From the NCBI RefSeq assembly GCF_003013395.1, contig NZ_PXZM01000036.1, positions 1 to 64,000 on the forward strand: DNA of 64,000 nucleotides, in the 5' to 3' direction. A program made the position numbers and the translations under genes. Positions within the stretch are counted from its first letter, which is position 1. Each line of letters begins with the position of its first letter. The notes below the pieces were generated by a model that did no database searches, had not been told where the DNA came from, and saw only the letters and a list, made by a program, of their open reading frames with translations. Source of the DNA: Brevibacillus fortis. GTDB lineage: Bacteria > Bacillota > Bacilli > Brevibacillales > Brevibacillaceae. Shown piece by piece: positions 39,722 through 48,945 of the stretch.

Positions 39722-41971
39722 GTGAGTACACAGCATCGTGATTATGAGTTGGAACAAAAAAAGCTGGATGAAACAGTTTCAGCGATCGACGAAGAAATGG
39801 AACAGCTTCGCAATGATATTCGCGAGGCAACAGATGACTATGTGAAACAGGTCGTTAACTATAAAAAAGCAAAGGATTTGCGCTACCTGGAAGATCAGGG
39901 ACGAGAGAAGCCTTATTTCGGTAGAGTGGATTTCTTGAAAGATGAAATCTACGAGTTGGATCAGGTCTACATAGGAAAACGCGGAATTGTACGCAGCGAT
40001 ACGTTTGATTCTGTCGTCGTGGATTGGCGTGCGCCTATCGCCAGTCTTTATTATTCCGGCGAAAGCAAAGACGCGTTTTACCGGATGGGACGCGAGATCG
40101 TGCGTGGAGAAGTCCGATTAAAGCGTAATTTTGCGATCGAAGACGGAAAGATCGTCGGTATCTATGATGGAGCGGTAAAAGAAACGATTAACCGCGAAAT
40201 GGGGCATCCCGACGAGTTTTTGCAAGAGGGCTTCATTGATGAATTTTTGGCAGCCAATCTGAATCAGGCGAACGATAGCAGGCTAAAAGACATCGTGGCA
40301 ACGATTCAATCCGAGCAAAATGATATTATCCGGGCGGAAAAAGAACGGCCCATTGTGGTGCAAGGAGTAGCGGGTAGCGGAAAAACAACCATTGCTCTGC
40401 ACCGACTCTCCTATTTGATCTATAACTACCAGGATTCGATGATGTCCAAAAAGTTCATGGTGTTTGCACCCAACCGGATGTTTCTTACCTATATATCCGA
40501 GGTTTTGCCTGAGTTGGGAGTCGATGACGTTCAACAGTCTACTTTTGTAGATTGGGCGGCGCGTATTGTGAAGCCTCTGCTGCCAAAAGGATGGAGAATC
40601 GTCAGTCCCGATAAGCCTCTTCAACTGTTCTTCGAAGAGGGGCAAGATGAGCGCCAGCAAGAAATGACGCGAAACAGGCTTCGGTTCAAAGGATCGCTTG
40701 CTTGTCGGGAGGCTCTGGAGCAATACATTCGGTATATCGTCGAAACAAGAATTCCTTTTAAGAAGCTCAGCTTTTTATACAACAAAACGAAGCAAGTTTT
40801 TTCGATCCCGGGTGATTTTATCCGCCAATGCTTCCTGGAGCTATTCGCCAATATGCCGTATCATCGACGGGTAGAAGCGCTTCGCAAGCATCTGAAACAA
40901 GAAATGAACAAACAATTGTTTGCCCATTTGCGAGAGCGAAAAGTCGATTTGGACAAAGAAGGCTTGTACAAATTCGAGAAAATGCTGGAGCAAATACTGG
41001 ATACGTACCTGACGACCTTTCCACGACTGGAAATCTTCGCAGCTTATCGTGAGTTGATTGCTGATGAGGAATTGTTGCGCAAACTCGTACCGGCTGACAT
41101 TTCAGACGAGGTCGTGCGCGATGTGACCGAGTCAAGTGCAGCACTGTTTGCAGAGGAGAGATTGGAGCCGGAAGATATCGCGCCATTGTTATACTTACAG
41201 CATATTGTTGAGGGCATGAATAAAGCAGATCATTTCGATCATACGGTTGTAGATGAAGCACAAGACCTGAGTGCGCTAGAAATCGCCGTCATTGCATTGG
41301 CCACCAAGCGAAATTCGCTCACGATCGTGGGAGATATTGCTCAAGGCATTCACAGCTACCGGGGAATTCATGCATGGGAAGAGTTGACGAAGGGGATTTT
41401 TGCACAGCTGTTTCCTTCCTATTATACGTTGTCGCAAAGCTATCGTTCGACAATTGAGATCATGCGCTGTGCCAATGAAGTGTTGCGGCAAATTGAATTG
41501 CCAGAGACGGTATTGGCAAAACCGGTTTTGCGACATGGTGAAAAACCAATCATGGTCAAGGCTGGTTCACGAGCGCAACTGTGGGATGACATCTCTTCGC
41601 GTGTAGCTGCCTTCCAGTCGGAAGGCTTCAAGACGATTGCGATCGTAGCGAAAACCATTCAAGCGAGTAAAAAAGCACATAAAGGCATGCAAGACAAGAT
41701 AGCAGATTTGATCCTGTTAGGCAGCAAGGATAACCAATTCCCGGGTGGGGTAACCGTCATGCCTGCTTTTCTAACAAAAGGCTTGCAGTTCGATGTGGTC
41801 ATTTTACTGGATGTAGACGCTTATCAAAATAATGAATGGGACGCAAAACTGTTGTATGTTGCGATGACGCGTCCGGTTCATCGGCTTGTTATGACGCAGG
41901 TTGATGATGTTTCTTCTCCGCTGCTGAAAGATTTACCGACAGAACTGTACACCACGGCTTTAGACGAATAA
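39722..41971 (+). CDS. helD: HelD-type RNA polymerase recycling helicase
   Basis: An N-terminal coiled coil (ELEQKKLDETVSAIDEEMEQ onward) precedes a UvrD-like SF1 helicase: Walker A GVAGSGKTTIALHR (near residue 210), Walker B VVDEAQDLS and a final motif VAMTRPVHRLVM. HelD removes stalled RNAP using ATP. The GTG at 39722 is preferred (GAGGGGGA 6 bases upstream) to the ATG at 39716, which abuts it. 749 aa matches the family. Confidence 0.9.
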   Translation: MSTQHRDYELEQKKLDETVSAIDEEMEQLRNDIREATDDYVKQVVNYKKAKDLRYLEDQGREKPYFGRVDFLKDEIYELDQVYIGKRGIVRSDTFDSVVVDWRAPIASLYYSGESKDAFYRMGREIVRGEVRLKRNFAIEDGKIVGIYDGAVKETINREMGHPDEFLQEGFIDEFLAANLNQANDSRLKDIVATIQSEQNDIIRAEKERPIVVQGVAGSGKTTIALHRLSYLIYNYQDSMMSKKFMVFAPNRMFLTYISEVLPELGVDDVQQSTFVDWAARIVKPLLPKGWRIVSPDKPLQLFFEEGQDERQQEMTRNRLRFKGSLACREALEQYIRYIVETRIPFKKLSFLYNKTKQVFSIPGDFIRQCFLELFANMPYHRRVEALRKHLKQEMNKQLFAHLRERKVDLDKEGLYKFEKMLEQILDTYLTTFPRLEIFAAYRELIADEELLRKLVPADISDEVVRDVTESSAALFAEERLEPEDIAPLLYLQHIVEGMNKADHFDHTVVDEAQDLSALEIAVIALATKRNSLTIVGDIAQGIHSYRGIHAWEELTKGIFAQLFPSYYTLSQSYRSTIEIMRCANEVLRQIELPETVLAKPVLRHGEKPIMVKAGSRAQLWDDISSRVAAFQSEGFKTIAIVAKTIQASKKAHKGMQDKIADLILLGSKDNQFPGGVTVMPAFLTKGLQFDVVILLDVDAYQNNEWDAKLLYVAMTRPVHRLVMTQVDDVSSPLLKDLPTELYTTALDE

Positions 41972-41990
41972 GAATCTCATCATCAAACAA

Positions 41991-42025
41991 AAACCCTCTG
42001 CCTGTAAAAAAGCAGAGGGTTTATC
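41991..42025. terminator. shared terminator of helD and the HesB-like gene
   Basis: AAACCCTCTGC and GCAGAGGGTTT, 11-bp stem with T-rich flanks on both strands. Confidence 0.85.
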
Positions 42026-42035
42026 TGTATTATGC

Positions 42036-42338
42036 TTAGTGATCGCCTGTGTTACCTTTGGAAGGGTTGGTAATAACAAAACCTTCTTGCGGCAAGAAGA
42101 GGTAATCAATGATGATGCCGTCCAGCAATGGCTCATCTTTTTTCACGATCACATCGATCTCTTTGTCTGTCGAGATCACAACATCTTCGTCTGTTGGCTT
42201 GTCCAGAGCGAGTCCGTAGTGTGCATGATCACCGTGAGCATGAGTAATATAAACGCGAAGTTTCAAATCTTTGTCTTCTTCTTGCTCGATGATTGGAGCC
42301 AATTGCTTAGCAGCGTTCCGCGTGATTTTTAGTTTCAC
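42036..42338 (-). CDS. HesB/IscA-like protein without cysteines
   Basis: MKLKITRNAAKQLAPIIEQE, then RVYITHAHGDHAHYGLALDK is the HesB/IscA start, but no Cys at all is present in 100 aa, so the CxnCxC Fe-S ligands are absent. His residues (HAHGDHAHYG) sit where Cys and Gly usually are. The scaffold could bind a metal via His or lack metal. Related cysteine-poor HesB-like proteins exist in Firmicutes. Convergent with the helicase gene. Confidence 0.75.
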   Translation of the reverse strand: MKLKITRNAAKQLAPIIEQEEDKDLKLRVYITHAHGDHAHYGLALDKPTDEDVVISTDKEIDVIVKKDEPLLDGIIIDYLFLPQEGFVITNPSKGNTGDH

Positions 42339-42462
42339 AGGTCAAATCTCCTAACTGTATGTAAGTTACCCCTCCATCTTAGCAAGAGGGAAATCAGGAT
42401 GCAATGTTGAAAGTGTTACGACATGTCTAGAGAATGACAACCGGGTGGAAGGAGATTCATCT

Positions 42463-43488
42463 ATGAAAATCGATTTGCGCAGTGATACCGTTACGAAACC
42501 AACCGAGGAGATGCTTCGAGCCATGGCGGAAGCTGAAGTTGGTGATGATGTTTACCGAGAAGACCCTACTGTCAATCGTTTGGAAGCGATCGCGGCTGAA
42601 ATACTCGGAAAGGAAGCTGCCTTGTTCGTAACAAGTGGCACGCAAGGCAATCAGGTGGCTGTTCTGACGCATTGTGTCAACGGAGACGAGGTCATTGCGG
42701 AAGCGGATTCGCACATTTTTTACTACGAAGGCGGCGCTATGTCGGCATTGGCTGGCGTGCAGACACGGACGCTGGTTGGAGAACGGGGTGCATTGCGTGC
42801 AGAAGATGTAGAGAAAGCGATTCGGGGCAACAATATCCATTTTCCTCGCACAAAATTGATCTGTCTCGAAAATACGCATAATCGCGCTGGTGGGGCGGTA
42901 ATCTCTGTCGCGCAAATGAAGAGTGTCTATGATGTAGCGCAAAAACACGGTATTCCCGTTCATATGGACGGTGCTCGTCTCTTTAATGCGGCTGTGGCCC
43001 AAGGTGTTGCAGTCAGTGAGTTAAGCTCTTTTGCCGATACCGTTCAAATATGCTTGTCCAAAGGTCTTAGTGCTCCAGTTGGCTCCATTTTGGCTGGAGA
43101 TCGTGCTTTTATAGAGGAAGCGAGATGGTGGAGAAAAAAATTAGGAGGTGGGCTGCGGCAGGCAGGGTATTTGGCAGCACCGGGTATCATCGCTCTGACA
43201 CAGATGACCGAACGGTTGGCAGAAGACCATGAACGGGCACAGCAACTGGCAAAAGGCTTGCGTCAACTATCGCTGCAGGTAGAGCAGGTCGATACCAACA
43301 TCGTGCTGGTGAATACGGAGTCGATCGGCCAAACGGCAGTTTCCTTCCTGGAGCGTTTGGATGAAAAAGGGGTTCTCGCAGTTGACTTTGATGAGTATAT
43401 GGTTCGCTTTACGGCTCATCGACACATTAGTGATCAACATGTCAAGAGTGTTATAGAAGCAGTAGAGCAATTGTTAGAAACGAAGTAA
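42463..43488 (+). CDS. ltaE: low-specificity L-threonine aldolase
   Basis: IDLRSDTVTKPTEEMLRAM, then VGDDVYREDPTVNRLE and the PLP region PVHMDGARLFNAAVAQG with the Schiff-base Lys in ICLSKGLSAPVGS identify the enzyme, which cleaves L-(allo-)threonine to glycine and acetaldehyde. 341 aa, normal length. GGAAGGAG lies 8 bases before 42463. A terminator follows the stop. Confidence 0.95.
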   Translation: MKIDLRSDTVTKPTEEMLRAMAEAEVGDDVYREDPTVNRLEAIAAEILGKEAALFVTSGTQGNQVAVLTHCVNGDEVIAEADSHIFYYEGGAMSALAGVQTRTLVGERGALRAEDVEKAIRGNNIHFPRTKLICLENTHNRAGGAVISVAQMKSVYDVAQKHGIPVHMDGARLFNAAVAQGVAVSELSSFADTVQICLSKGLSAPVGSILAGDRAFIEEARWWRKKLGGGLRQAGYLAAPGIIALTQMTERLAEDHERAQQLAKGLRQLSLQVEQVDTNIVLVNTESIGQTAVSFLERLDEKGVLAVDFDEYMVRFTAHRHISDQHVKSVIEAVEQLLETK

Positions 43489-43504
43489 TGGCGTCAATCG
43501 CTTG

Positions 43505-43535
43505 TAGCCAGTCTAAGGGGAGACTGGCTTTTTTC
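43505..43535 (+). terminator. terminator of the threonine aldolase gene
   Basis: AGCCAGTC and GACTGGCT arms then TTTTTTC. Confidence 0.85.
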
Positions 43536-43720
43536 TTTGCCTAGAAAACACAAGTTCTAAATAGTTAGACAATTTGTACAAAATATGAGTCTATACGCTA
43601 TCAGTTTTTCGCCATACCGTCTGATTTGTTTCGTGTCCACATGCATTATCATGGTAGTGTGATAAAGCAATAACATTGACTAGTGCATGGAATCGGATCG
43701 AATCAAGGGGGATGGTCTCG

Positions 43721-45364
43721 ATGAGAAAGAGGATGAGCTTCGTTTTGAGCTGTTTCTTACTGCTTCAAGTGTTAGCAGGATGTAGTACAAGCGAAACGAC
43801 TGTAAACAACAAACCGAATGATCAGGCATCGCAACCAACGCAATCAACAGGAAAAGAGATGGTATTGAATTGGAACGCAGACGGCGGGGAGCCACCGACA
43901 GCGGACCCTGGACTTGCCTCAGATGGCACTTCCTTTGATGTCATTACTGCCTGTTTTGAAGGATTGACTCGCTATGGACCGGATGGGAAAATAGCCAACG
44001 CGATTGCCGACAGTTATACGGTTTCCGAGGATCTGACGACATACACGTTTAAATTGAAATCGAATGCGCGATGGAGCAACGGAGATTCGGTAACCGCCCA
44101 TGATTTTGAATTCGCTTGGAAAAGAAATCTCGATCCAAAGACTGCATCCGAATATGCCTACATGCTTTATTTCATTAAAGGGGCAGAGGAATTCAACACA
44201 GGGAAAGGATCGCATGAAGACGTAGGAGTCAAAGCGCTAGATGATTTTACACTTGAGGTCAAGCTCAATTCGCCAGCTCCATTTTTTTACGAGCTGACGG
44301 CTTTCCCGACATTGTTTCCCTTACATAAAAAAACCTTGGAGGCACATCCGGACTGGGCAGCGTCTCCAGACAACTATGTGGGCAACGGCCCTTTCAAAAT
44401 GGAGCTGTGGGAGCATAAAAACAAGTTGATTCTTGTGAAAAACGAGAAGTATCATGACAAAGATGCCGTGAAGCTCGACAAAATCGTCTGGAGCATGATT
44501 ACCGATACCAACACCGCTCAAGCGTTGTTTGATTCAGGTGAATTGGATTGGGGAGGGCATCCAACCTACGTGTTGCCCGTCGATGTGATCCCTGCTTTAC
44601 AAGATGAAGGGAAAATTGTCATGGCTCCGTATCCGAATACAGTCGCGGTCACCTTTAATACAACAATGCCTCCTTTTACGAATAAGAAGATTCGACAAGC
44701 ATTCTCGTATTCGATCCAACGACAGCCTCTCGTAGACGGAATCGTGCAGACAGGGGTGCCTGCGGCTTTGGCATGGGTACCACCCTCTATGCAGCTTAGC
44801 GGAAATGACTATTTTCAGGAAGATGCAGATAAAGCCAAACAGTTATTGGCTGAAGGGTTAAAGGAGTTGGGGCTTTCTACGATGCCTGAAGTGACGTACA
44901 CGTATGGTTCAGGTGACGATCGTCAGAAAAAGCTGGCTGAAGCTCTTCAGGATCAATGGAAAAGAAGTCTAGGGGTCGATGTGAAAATCAGTGGCTTGGA
45001 AGAAAAAGTATTTTTACAAAACAAGCGCTCCAAAAACTATCAGTTTGCCTACCGAAATTGGGGTGCTGATTTTAATGACCCGATCAATTTCTTGGAAATT
45101 TTCAAGGACAAAACAGTGGGGACGAACGACGCTGCTTGGAAGAACGACAGATACCGTGAGTTGATCGTCCAGAGTTACCTGGAAAAAGACCCGACGAAGC
45201 GTAATGCAATCATGCGTGAGGCAGAGACCATTTTAATGGAAGAAATGCCGATTGCTCCTGTGTATTATGGCGCAAGACCCTATATACAAAATGACAAAGT
45301 CAAAGGATTTTTGATCAACCCGTTTGGTGGTAGAGATTTTAAATATACAACAGTCGAACAATAA
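43721..45364 (+). CDS. oligopeptide ABC transporter substrate-binding lipoprotein
   Basis: The signal peptide ends in the lipobox LAGC (mature Cys near residue 21), followed by the SBP family 5 pattern: GGEPPTADPGLASDGTSFDV, DVITACFEGLTRYGPDG, then SNARWSNGDSVTAHDFEFAW. These OppA/DppE-type proteins capture peptides for an Opp/Dpp permease. No permease gene is adjacent. The ATG at 43721 has AAGGGGGA 8 bases upstream; starts upstream do not fit the signal peptide. Confidence 0.9.
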   Translation: MRKRMSFVLSCFLLLQVLAGCSTSETTVNNKPNDQASQPTQSTGKEMVLNWNADGGEPPTADPGLASDGTSFDVITACFEGLTRYGPDGKIANAIADSYTVSEDLTTYTFKLKSNARWSNGDSVTAHDFEFAWKRNLDPKTASEYAYMLYFIKGAEEFNTGKGSHEDVGVKALDDFTLEVKLNSPAPFFYELTAFPTLFPLHKKTLEAHPDWAASPDNYVGNGPFKMELWEHKNKLILVKNEKYHDKDAVKLDKIVWSMITDTNTAQALFDSGELDWGGHPTYVLPVDVIPALQDEGKIVMAPYPNTVAVTFNTTMPPFTNKKIRQAFSYSIQRQPLVDGIVQTGVPAALAWVPPSMQLSGNDYFQEDADKAKQLLAEGLKELGLSTMPEVTYTYGSGDDRQKKLAEALQDQWKRSLGVDVKISGLEEKVFLQNKRSKNYQFAYRNWGADFNDPINFLEIFKDKTVGTNDAAWKNDRYRELIVQSYLEKDPTKRNAIMREAETILMEEMPIAPVYYGARPYIQNDKVKGFLINPFGGRDFKYTTVEQ

Positions 45365-45377
45365 AAAAAGACGTCTT

Positions 45378-45426
45378 AAAGTCTTGCCGAACCCGGAAAA
45401 AGGGGGAGCGGCAAGGCTTTTTTTGG
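45378..45426 (+). terminator. terminator of the peptide-binding lipoprotein gene
   Basis: AAGTCTTGCCG and CGGCAAGGCTT arms then seven T. Confidence 0.85.
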
Positions 45427-45513
45427 TTCCATTCGGTTGACTCGCTTGTGTGTAATTCAGACTCGCCAATGAAATACTATAGCTATCCAACATAGGGGAA
45501 AAGAGGGATAGAT

Positions 45514-45705
45514 ATGATCTCGGCCAAAGAGCGAGAACGCATTCTCAATCAAATGAAACGGGATGAGAGTAAGATTGTCAACATCGTCCTAAACGACGCC
45601 AATCAGGTTGCTGGTGAAATTGAAAAAGCCAACCACCAAGGCATTTTCTTAGTGGATGGCCGGTACTACGGGTACGAGGACATCAAAGAAATCAATGGCT
45701 CGTAA
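45514..45705 (+). CDS. hypothetical protein, 63 aa
   Basis: A charged helical start (ISAKERERILNQMKRDESKI) followed by GIFLVDGRYYGYEDIKEING. AGAGGGAT precedes the ATG. It is conserved-looking and soluble; no family recognised. It converges with the esterase with only three bases between the stop codons. Confidence 0.6.
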   Translation: MISAKERERILNQMKRDESKIVNIVLNDANQVAGEIEKANHQGIFLVDGRYYGYEDIKEINGS

Positions 45706-45708
45706 TGG

Positions 45709-46443
45709 TTACAGACGGGGAGGGGGGAAGAAGTAGCGCAAGGCGTCAGGCAGCTCTTTTTGCCACAAACCCCAGACGTGATTCCCTGGTTTTTCTCGAT
45801 AGGACAAGGTTGCTTGCTTGTCCTCGAGAATCTGTTTTGCCTCGCGATTCCATTGAACGAAATCGAATGTACCCGCACTTGTTTCTACGGCTGTCTCATC
45901 GAGGCCAACGACCATCCAGATTCGTAGCCAGGATAGGCTGGACTGATTCAAAAGCGGGTCGAGTGTCGTTTGGAAAAACGCCCCGGACAGCGCGAGTACA
46001 TGTGGAAAGAGGTCGGGGTTTTCCAATGCGAGATGCAAAGAAACGGTTCCACCTAAAGAGTCTCCTGCCAGCACACGTGAAGCAGGATCACGGCGTACAG
46101 GATAGCGCTCCTCTATGTAAGGAATCAGCTCTTCGGTGAAAAAGCGTTGATAGGCTGCGTTTCTCGACCCAGATGGAGAATACTCGCTCGTGCGCTTGTT
46201 ACGGTCGACTGAGACACCGACGACGATGTAGGGTTCAATACCTTCTTCCAGAATCAATTGATTGGAGATGGTCGCGATTCGCCCCATCGTAAAAAAGTCG
46301 TTCCCATCTTGGCAATAAACAACAGGGTAAGAAAGAAGCTCATTGTACCCCGGCGGTAGGTATACTTTGACCGAGCGGGGAGTGTCCACGTGGATGCTGG
46401 GCACTTCTTCTTTTACAATTGTTCGCTTTACATAGTCAGTCAT
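45709..46443 (-). CDS. alpha/beta hydrolase, esterase D/Fes-like family
   Basis: The nucleophile elbow GDSLGG (in RVLAGDSLGGTVSLHLALEN), oxyanion region, and final His (in KPGNHVWGLWQKE) with an Asp (VGLDETAVET) give a complete catalytic triad in 244 aa. The family includes enterochelin esterase and S-formylglutathione hydrolase-like enzymes; a general acyl esterase is the safest call. Confidence 0.85.
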   Translation of the reverse strand: MTDYVKRTIVKEEVPSIHVDTPRSVKVYLPPGYNELLSYPVVYCQDGNDFFTMGRIATISNQLILEEGIEPYIVVGVSVDRNKRTSEYSPSGSRNAAYQRFFTEELIPYIEERYPVRRDPASRVLAGDSLGGTVSLHLALENPDLFPHVLALSGAFFQTTLDPLLNQSSLSWLRIWMVVGLDETAVETSAGTFDFVQWNREAKQILEDKQATLSYREKPGNHVWGLWQKELPDALRYFFPPPRL

Positions 46444-46483
46444 CGATTCACACTCCCTGTTTGCTCAAATAAAAAACTAAGCC

Positions 46484-46512
46484 TTGAAAAAAACTGATAC
46501 AGCTTATATAGT
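46484..46512 (+). promoter_or_regulatory. pdh promoter
   Basis: TTGAAA (46484) and TATAGT (46507) with a 17-bp spacer, followed by a leader of about 255 bases before pdhA. Confidence 0.75.
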
Positions 46513-46771
46513 AAATGATAACAGAGAGGAAATAAACCCTGTAATATCAATACTGTAACACATTAAACAGGTATTTTATCTGCAATATAACAGGGTGTTG
46601 CAAGCGGCGCTGTAAGCCCTTTCTTGCACCATGCAACTTTCTTCTGGTTTTTATCAGGGTCACTTCCACCGCGAATTGCATTCGTCGTCGATTGAGCAGA
46701 TGCTCAGTCGAAGAGGCAGAGTGCAAGACGTGAAGACGGAAGTCCCTTATTCTAGTGACGAGGTGAATGTG
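46513..46771 (+). other. long pdh leader with a hairpin
   Basis: CCCTGT near 46537 pairs with ACAGGG near 46592 as the base of a large hairpin. No terminator T-run follows. A frame upstream of pdhA is open to 46631 but has no ribosome binding site, so the leader is probably non-coding. Confidence 0.4.
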
Positions 46772-47857
46772 ATGAGCGTATCCACTGCTGTTGAACAAAC
46801 AGAGAACAACGCCCCGCTGCAAATTCTTGCCCCGGATGGTACGGTTGTTCGTCCTGACTTGATGCCTAAGCTCTCCGATGATGAATTGCGTGAACTGATG
46901 CGTAAGATGGTATTTACCCGTGTATGGGACCAACGCGCAATCAGCTTGAACCGCCAAGGCCGCCTTGGTTTCTATGCACCAGTAGCTGGTCAAGAAGCAA
47001 GCATGATCGGTTCCGAGGCTGCTCTTTCCAAAGAAGACTTTGTCCTGCCTAGCTACCGTGATATTCCACAAATGGTATGGCATGGTTACCCAATGCACAA
47101 AGCATTCCTGTACTCCCGCGGACACATTGAGGGTGGCAAAATTCCTGAAGGTGTAAACGTATTGATGCCACAAATCATCATCGCGGCTCAATGTACACAA
47201 GCAACAGGTGTTGCAATGGGTTACAAGCTGCGCGGTGAAAAGAAAGTTGCAATCAACTACTTTGGTGACGGTGCGACCTCCCAAGGTGACTTCTACGAGG
47301 GTATGAACTTTGCAGGGGTATACAAACTGCCTGTTATCTTCTTCTCCCAAAACAACGGTTATGCGATTTCTCTGCCGTTCGAAAAACAAACGGCTTCTGA
47401 AAATATCGCAGTCAAAGCAGTTGCGGCTGGTATTGCTAGCGAACGCATTGACGGTATGGACATTCTCGCAGTTTACTACGCGGTTCAACAAGCAAAAGAG
47501 CGCGGCGTAAATGGCGAAGGTGCGACTCTGATCGAAGCAATGACGTACCGCTATGGTCCTCACACCATGGCTGGTGACGACCCAACTCGTTACCGTACAG
47601 GTGAAGAGCAAAGCGAGTGGGAGCTGCGCGATCCACTGATCCGTTTCCGCAAGTTCCTCGAAGCGAAAGGCCTTTGGAGCGAAAAAGACGAAGAAGCTGT
47701 AATCGAAGAAGCGAAAGCAGCTGTTGCGGACGCAATCAAAAAAGCGGACGAAACACCTAAGATGAAGGTTTCCGAACTGATCGATGTAATGTTTGAGACA
47801 CTGCCGCCTGCACTCGAAGAGCAAAAGGCAGAATTCCTGGCGAAGGAGTCGAAATAA
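46772..47857 (+). CDS. pdhA: pyruvate dehydrogenase E1 alpha subunit
   Basis: The ThDP-binding motif GDGATSQGDFYEGMNFAGVY and the SQNNGYAIS stretch belong to E1 alpha of pyruvate dehydrogenase, which decarboxylates pyruvate and, with E1 beta, acetylates E2. YRYGPHTMAGDDPTRYR contains the phosphorylation-loop region. The start MSVSTAVEQ at 46772 has GAGGTGA 5 bases upstream. 361 aa. First gene of pdhABCD. Confidence 0.97.
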   Translation: MSVSTAVEQTENNAPLQILAPDGTVVRPDLMPKLSDDELRELMRKMVFTRVWDQRAISLNRQGRLGFYAPVAGQEASMIGSEAALSKEDFVLPSYRDIPQMVWHGYPMHKAFLYSRGHIEGGKIPEGVNVLMPQIIIAAQCTQATGVAMGYKLRGEKKVAINYFGDGATSQGDFYEGMNFAGVYKLPVIFFSQNNGYAISLPFEKQTASENIAVKAVAAGIASERIDGMDILAVYYAVQQAKERGVNGEGATLIEAMTYRYGPHTMAGDDPTRYRTGEEQSEWELRDPLIRFRKFLEAKGLWSEKDEEAVIEEAKAAVADAIKKADETPKMKVSELIDVMFETLPPALEEQKAEFLAKESK

Positions 47858-47860
47858 GCC

Positions 47861-48841
47861 ATGGCACAAATGACAATGGTTCAAGCCATTACGGATGCAA
47901 TGCGCGTAGAGTTGAAGCGCGATGAAACCGTTCTTGTTTTCGGTGAAGACGTAGGTAACAACGGCGGGGTTTTCCGTGCAACAGAAGGTCTGCAAGCTGA
48001 GTTTGGCGAGCAGCGCGTATTCGATACACCACTTGCTGAGTCCGGAATCGGCGGTTTGGCTGTTGGTCTTTCCATCAACGGCTTCCGTCCCGTAGCAGAA
48101 ATTCAGTTCTTCGGTTTTGTATTTGAAACGTTTGATGCTGTGGCATCCCAATCTTCCCGTATGCGCTACCGTTCCGGTGGTCGCTTCACGAGCCCAATTA
48201 CATTCCGCTCCCCATTTGGTGGCGGTGTAAAAACGCCTGAGCTGCATGCGGACTCTTTGGAAGGCTTGATGCTGCAAACTCCGGGTCTGAAAGTGGTTAT
48301 CCCTTCCAACCCGTACGATGCAAAAGGACTGTTGATCTCCGCGATTCGCGACAACGATCCAGTTGTTTTTCTTGAGCACATGAAGCTGTACCGTTCCTTC
48401 CGTCAAGAAGTTCCAGAAGGCGAGTACACCATTCCGCTCGGCAAAGCAAACGTAGTAAAAGAAGGTAGCGATGTTACCATCATCACCTATGGTGCGATGG
48501 TGCATACCAGCCTGAAAGCAGCAGAAGAAATCGAGAAAGCGCGTGGAGCAAAAGTAGAAGTAATTGACCTGCGCACCATCAGTCCACTCGATATCGATAC
48601 CATCGTGGATTCTGTGAAGAAAACAAATCGTGCGATCGTGGTTCAAGAAGCACAAAAAACGTCTGGTGTTGCGGCAGAAATCATCACGCAAATCAACGAG
48701 CGTGCGATTCTTCACCTCGAAGCACCAGTGCTGCGTATTACAGCACCGGATACCGTTTACCCGTTTGCACAAGCAGAAGATGTATGGCTGCCTGACGTAA
48801 AACGCGTAGTAGATGGTCTGACTCAAGTCCTCGATTTTTAA
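47861..48841 (+). CDS. pdhB: pyruvate dehydrogenase E1 beta subunit
   Basis: LVFGEDVGNNGGVFRATEGL, then VFDTPLAESGIGGLAVGLSI and HADSLEGLMLQTPGLKVVIP give the transketolase-type E1 beta. 326 aa. The start is four bases after the pdhA stop, implying translational coupling. Works with PdhA in the E1 heterotetramer. Confidence 0.97.
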   Translation: MAQMTMVQAITDAMRVELKRDETVLVFGEDVGNNGGVFRATEGLQAEFGEQRVFDTPLAESGIGGLAVGLSINGFRPVAEIQFFGFVFETFDAVASQSSRMRYRSGGRFTSPITFRSPFGGGVKTPELHADSLEGLMLQTPGLKVVIPSNPYDAKGLLISAIRDNDPVVFLEHMKLYRSFRQEVPEGEYTIPLGKANVVKEGSDVTIITYGAMVHTSLKAAEEIEKARGAKVEVIDLRTISPLDIDTIVDSVKKTNRAIVVQEAQKTSGVAAEIITQINERAILHLEAPVLRITAPDTVYPFAQAEDVWLPDVKRVVDGLTQVLDF

Positions 48842-48857
48842 TTGAGAAACGGACATA

Positions 48858-48893
48858 ATGGCGGAAAAGTTGAGAGCTTTCCGCCTTCTTTCT
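48858..48893 (+). terminator. intra-operon hairpin between pdhB and pdhC
   Basis: GGCGGAAA (48860-48867) and TTTCCGCC (48878-48885) then TTCTTTCT. It may attenuate the second half of the operon. Confidence 0.65.
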
Positions 48894-48945
48894 ACCGATA
48901 TAATAACTAAAAATAAATGATAAATCTCTATAAGGAGGAGATACT

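Noticed and set aside
46547..48856. 769-aa minus-strand ORF opposite pdhAB
   Set aside because: It mirrors the pdhAB codons, is full of Cys, His and Phe, has no ribosome site and no protein-like domains. It is an antisense shadow produced by codon bias.
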